Shown here piece after piece: positions 62,651 through 64,000 of a stretch of 64,000 bases of DNA. The DNA is from JAFALK01 sp042701975 (lineage in GTDB: Bacteria > Pseudomonadota > Gammaproteobacteria > Burkholderiales > Burkholderiaceae_C). The notes beneath the pieces are model-generated. The model was given only the letters and a program-made list of their open reading frames with translations, did not search any database and was not told the origin of the DNA. Positions within the stretch are counted from its first letter, which is position 1, and each line of letters starts with the position of its first letter. A program made the position numbers and the translations under genes. The DNA is taken from assembly GCA_042701975.1 (NCBI GenBank), contig CP170561.1, forward strand, positions 868,001 to 932,000. The letters are read 5' to 3'.

Positions 62651-63109
62651 ATGAGATCGGTTCTGCTTGTCGCGAGCGCCCTGGTGGCCACCCTGACGAT
62701 CGCCACCCCCGCCAGCGCGCAATTCAAGTCGCCAGAGGACGCGGTCAAGTACCGCAAGTCCGCCTTCACGCTGATGGGCAACCATTTCGGCCGCCTGGCC
62801 GGCATGGCCCAAGGCAAGATCCCTTTCGACGCCAAGATCGCGGCCGAGAACGCCGACGTGCTGGCCACCGTCGTCAAACTGCCCTACACGGCCTTCGGCG
62901 AAGACACCGAGCTGATGGCCAACTCCGAGGCCAAGCCCAACATCTGGAAGGAGATGCCCGCCTTCAAGGCCGCGGCCGAGAAGATGCAGGGTGAGGTCGC
63001 CAAGCTCCAGGCGGCGTCAAAGACCGGCGATCTCGCTCAGATCAAGGTCGCCGTCGGTGCCGTCGGGCAAAGCTGCAAGGCCTGCCACGACAAGTTCCGC
63101 GAGAAGTGA
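62651..63109 (+). CDS. Class II cytochrome c (cytochrome c-prime type)
   Basis: A 152-residue periplasmic cytochrome. The signal peptide ends after PASA (near 23). The haem motif C142-KAC-H146 lies close to the C-terminus, as in class II four-helix-bundle cytochromes. The family binds NO or CO, or carries electrons. The ATG has GAGGAGA seven bases upstream. The divergent neighbour encodes a membrane cytochrome b, a likely redox partner. Confidence 0.93.
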   Translation: MRSVLLVASALVATLTIATPASAQFKSPEDAVKYRKSAFTLMGNHFGRLAGMAQGKIPFDAKIAAENADVLATVVKLPYTAFGEDTELMANSEAKPNIWKEMPAFKAAAEKMQGEVAKLQAASKTGDLAQIKVAVGAVGQSCKACHDKFREK

Positions 63110-63115
63110 TTCTCC

Positions 63116-63958
63116 TCAGAGCCTGACCTGCCCATGAATCAGCGGCGCCACGTCGCCGCCGATCCAGGTCACGCCATCCGCATCGCGGTTCACATGCACC
63201 CGGCCGGCACGCCCCAGCGCCGCGCCTTGCGCTGCCACGTAGCGGTCGCCCGCCAGGCCAGCGCCTTGCAGCCACAGGGCCACGCCCGCGTTCAGGCTGC
63301 CGGTGACGGGGTCTTCCGGGATGCCCAGATCCGGCACGAAGGCGCGGACTTCGAAATTGCACTCGCTGCCCGGCGCATGCACGCCGACGACGCCGAGCTT
63401 GAGGCCCTTCATCGCGATGAAATCCGGCGTTAGCGCCAGCACCGCCTCGGCGCTCTTGAGCCGCGCGGCCAGCCACTTCGGGCCGTTGTCCACCCACTGC
63501 ACATCGAGCAGCTCGCTCGCCTCGATGCGCAGCGAGCGCAGCACCTGCTCGCGCGTGGCGGCATCGGCCGGACCGCTGCGCTGCAGCGGCGGCGCGGCGA
63601 AGGCCAGGCGAGCGCCTTCGCGCTTGACGCGCACCAGACCGATCGCGCATTGCTGCACCACCTCGCCGGGCTTCTTCACATCGCCGCCGCTGGCCAGGAA
63701 GGCGTGGGCCGAGCCCAGTGTCGGGTGGCCGGCAAAGGGCAGTTCGCCGCCCGGCGTGAAGATGCGCACGCGGTAGTCGGCGGCCGGGTCGGTGGGCGGC
63801 AGCAAGAAGGTGGTCTCGGAGAGATTCGTCCAGCGCGCGAAGTCGGCCATGTGCTGTTCGGAGAGGCCCGCGCCATCAACGACGACGGCCAGCGCGTTGC
63901 CCTTCAGTGGCACGGCGGTGAACACATCCACCTGGACAAAGCGGCGCAGTTCGGACAT
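63116..63958 (-). CDS. PhzF family isomerase/epimerase-like protein
   Basis: A 280-residue protein of the PhzF/DAP-epimerase-fold family. The N-terminal half has the QVDVFTAVPLKGNALAVV opening (QVDVFTAVPLKGN) and the catalytic Glu48 in LSETTFL; TPGGELPFAGHPTLGSA and the C-terminal EDPVTGSLNAG motif complete the active-site region. Most PhzF homologues outside phenazine operons have unknown substrates; no phenazine genes are nearby. Convergent with the cytochrome c-prime gene, with 6 bp between. Confidence 0.9.
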   Translation of the reverse strand: MSELRRFVQVDVFTAVPLKGNALAVVVDGAGLSEQHMADFARWTNLSETTFLLPPTDPAADYRVRIFTPGGELPFAGHPTLGSAHAFLASGGDVKKPGEVVQQCAIGLVRVKREGARLAFAAPPLQRSGPADAATREQVLRSLRIEASELLDVQWVDNGPKWLAARLKSAEAVLALTPDFIAMKGLKLGVVGVHAPGSECNFEVRAFVPDLGIPEDPVTGSLNAGVALWLQGAGLAGDRYVAAQGAALGRAGRVHVNRDADGVTWIGGDVAPLIHGQVRL

Positions 63959-64000
63959 CAGGATTCCTTCGATTTCAGATAGAGGCCGGGCCGCGCGATT

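Overview
This is a GC-rich window, about two-thirds G+C, from a chromosome. It looks like a betaproteobacterium of the order Burkholderiales, in the Roseateles/Mitsuaria/Rubrivivax neighbourhood. That placement is inferred from the atpI-B-E-F-H-A-G-D-C order, the single-chain indolepyruvate oxidoreductase divergent from an Lrp-type regulator, the Oar-like TonB-dependent receptors and the codon use. No rRNA, tRNA, insertion sequence, phage gene or CRISPR array was seen. Coding density is high and almost every gene has a recognisable housekeeping or accessory family.

Layout. 1-8.2 kb: the tail of one Oar-like outer-membrane receptor, an M14 carboxypeptidase, a class II glutamine amidotransferase, a geranylgeranyl-reductase-type flavoprotein, a complete Oar-like receptor with a TTG start, and a small secreted metzincin. 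8.2-13.6 kb: a diguanylate cyclase, an Lrp/AsnC regulator and the divergent 1186-residue indolepyruvate ferredoxin oxidoreductase. 13.6-17.2 kb: a DUF2167 protein with an M50 protease, then cytochrome b561 with two YceI proteins. 17.3-20 kb: a LytS/LytTR two-component operon with a small membrane protein between kinase and regulator. 20-32.3 kb: an alpha/beta hydrolase, a YhhN protein, Rep helicase, a WaaL-like polymerase/ligase with a large extracytoplasmic insertion, a Tat-exported PhoD, a membrane pseudokinase and an S9 peptidase of the glutamyl endopeptidase type.

32.3-41.9 kb: a dihaem cytochrome c, then a seven-gene minus-strand operon: HlyD adaptor, ABC ATPase, TolC, two MacB-type permeases, a sigma54-dependent response regulator and its histidine kinase. 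In front of it lie a near-consensus -24/-12 promoter (41839-41854) and two inverted repeats on the same DNA face 70-110 bp upstream. This is the clearest self-contained regulatory circuit in the window: an efflux machine apparently switched on by the activator encoded in its own operon.

41.9-53.6 kb: small exported orphans, the DUF1800/DUF1501 pair, a DUF2272 protein, PriA, HemE, PPK2, a hexose-6-phosphate mutarotase and a lipoprotein. 53.7-61 kb: the whole F1Fo ATP synthase operon, separated from the lipoprotein gene by a bidirectional terminator. 61-64 kb: an SMP-30-type lactonase with a cytochrome b, a divergent cytochrome c-prime and a PhzF-family isomerase.

Proteases and peptide-related outer-membrane proteins are frequent (M14, metzincin, M50, S9, two Oar-like receptors), which suggests a lifestyle that feeds on protein. 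That is inference from gene content only.
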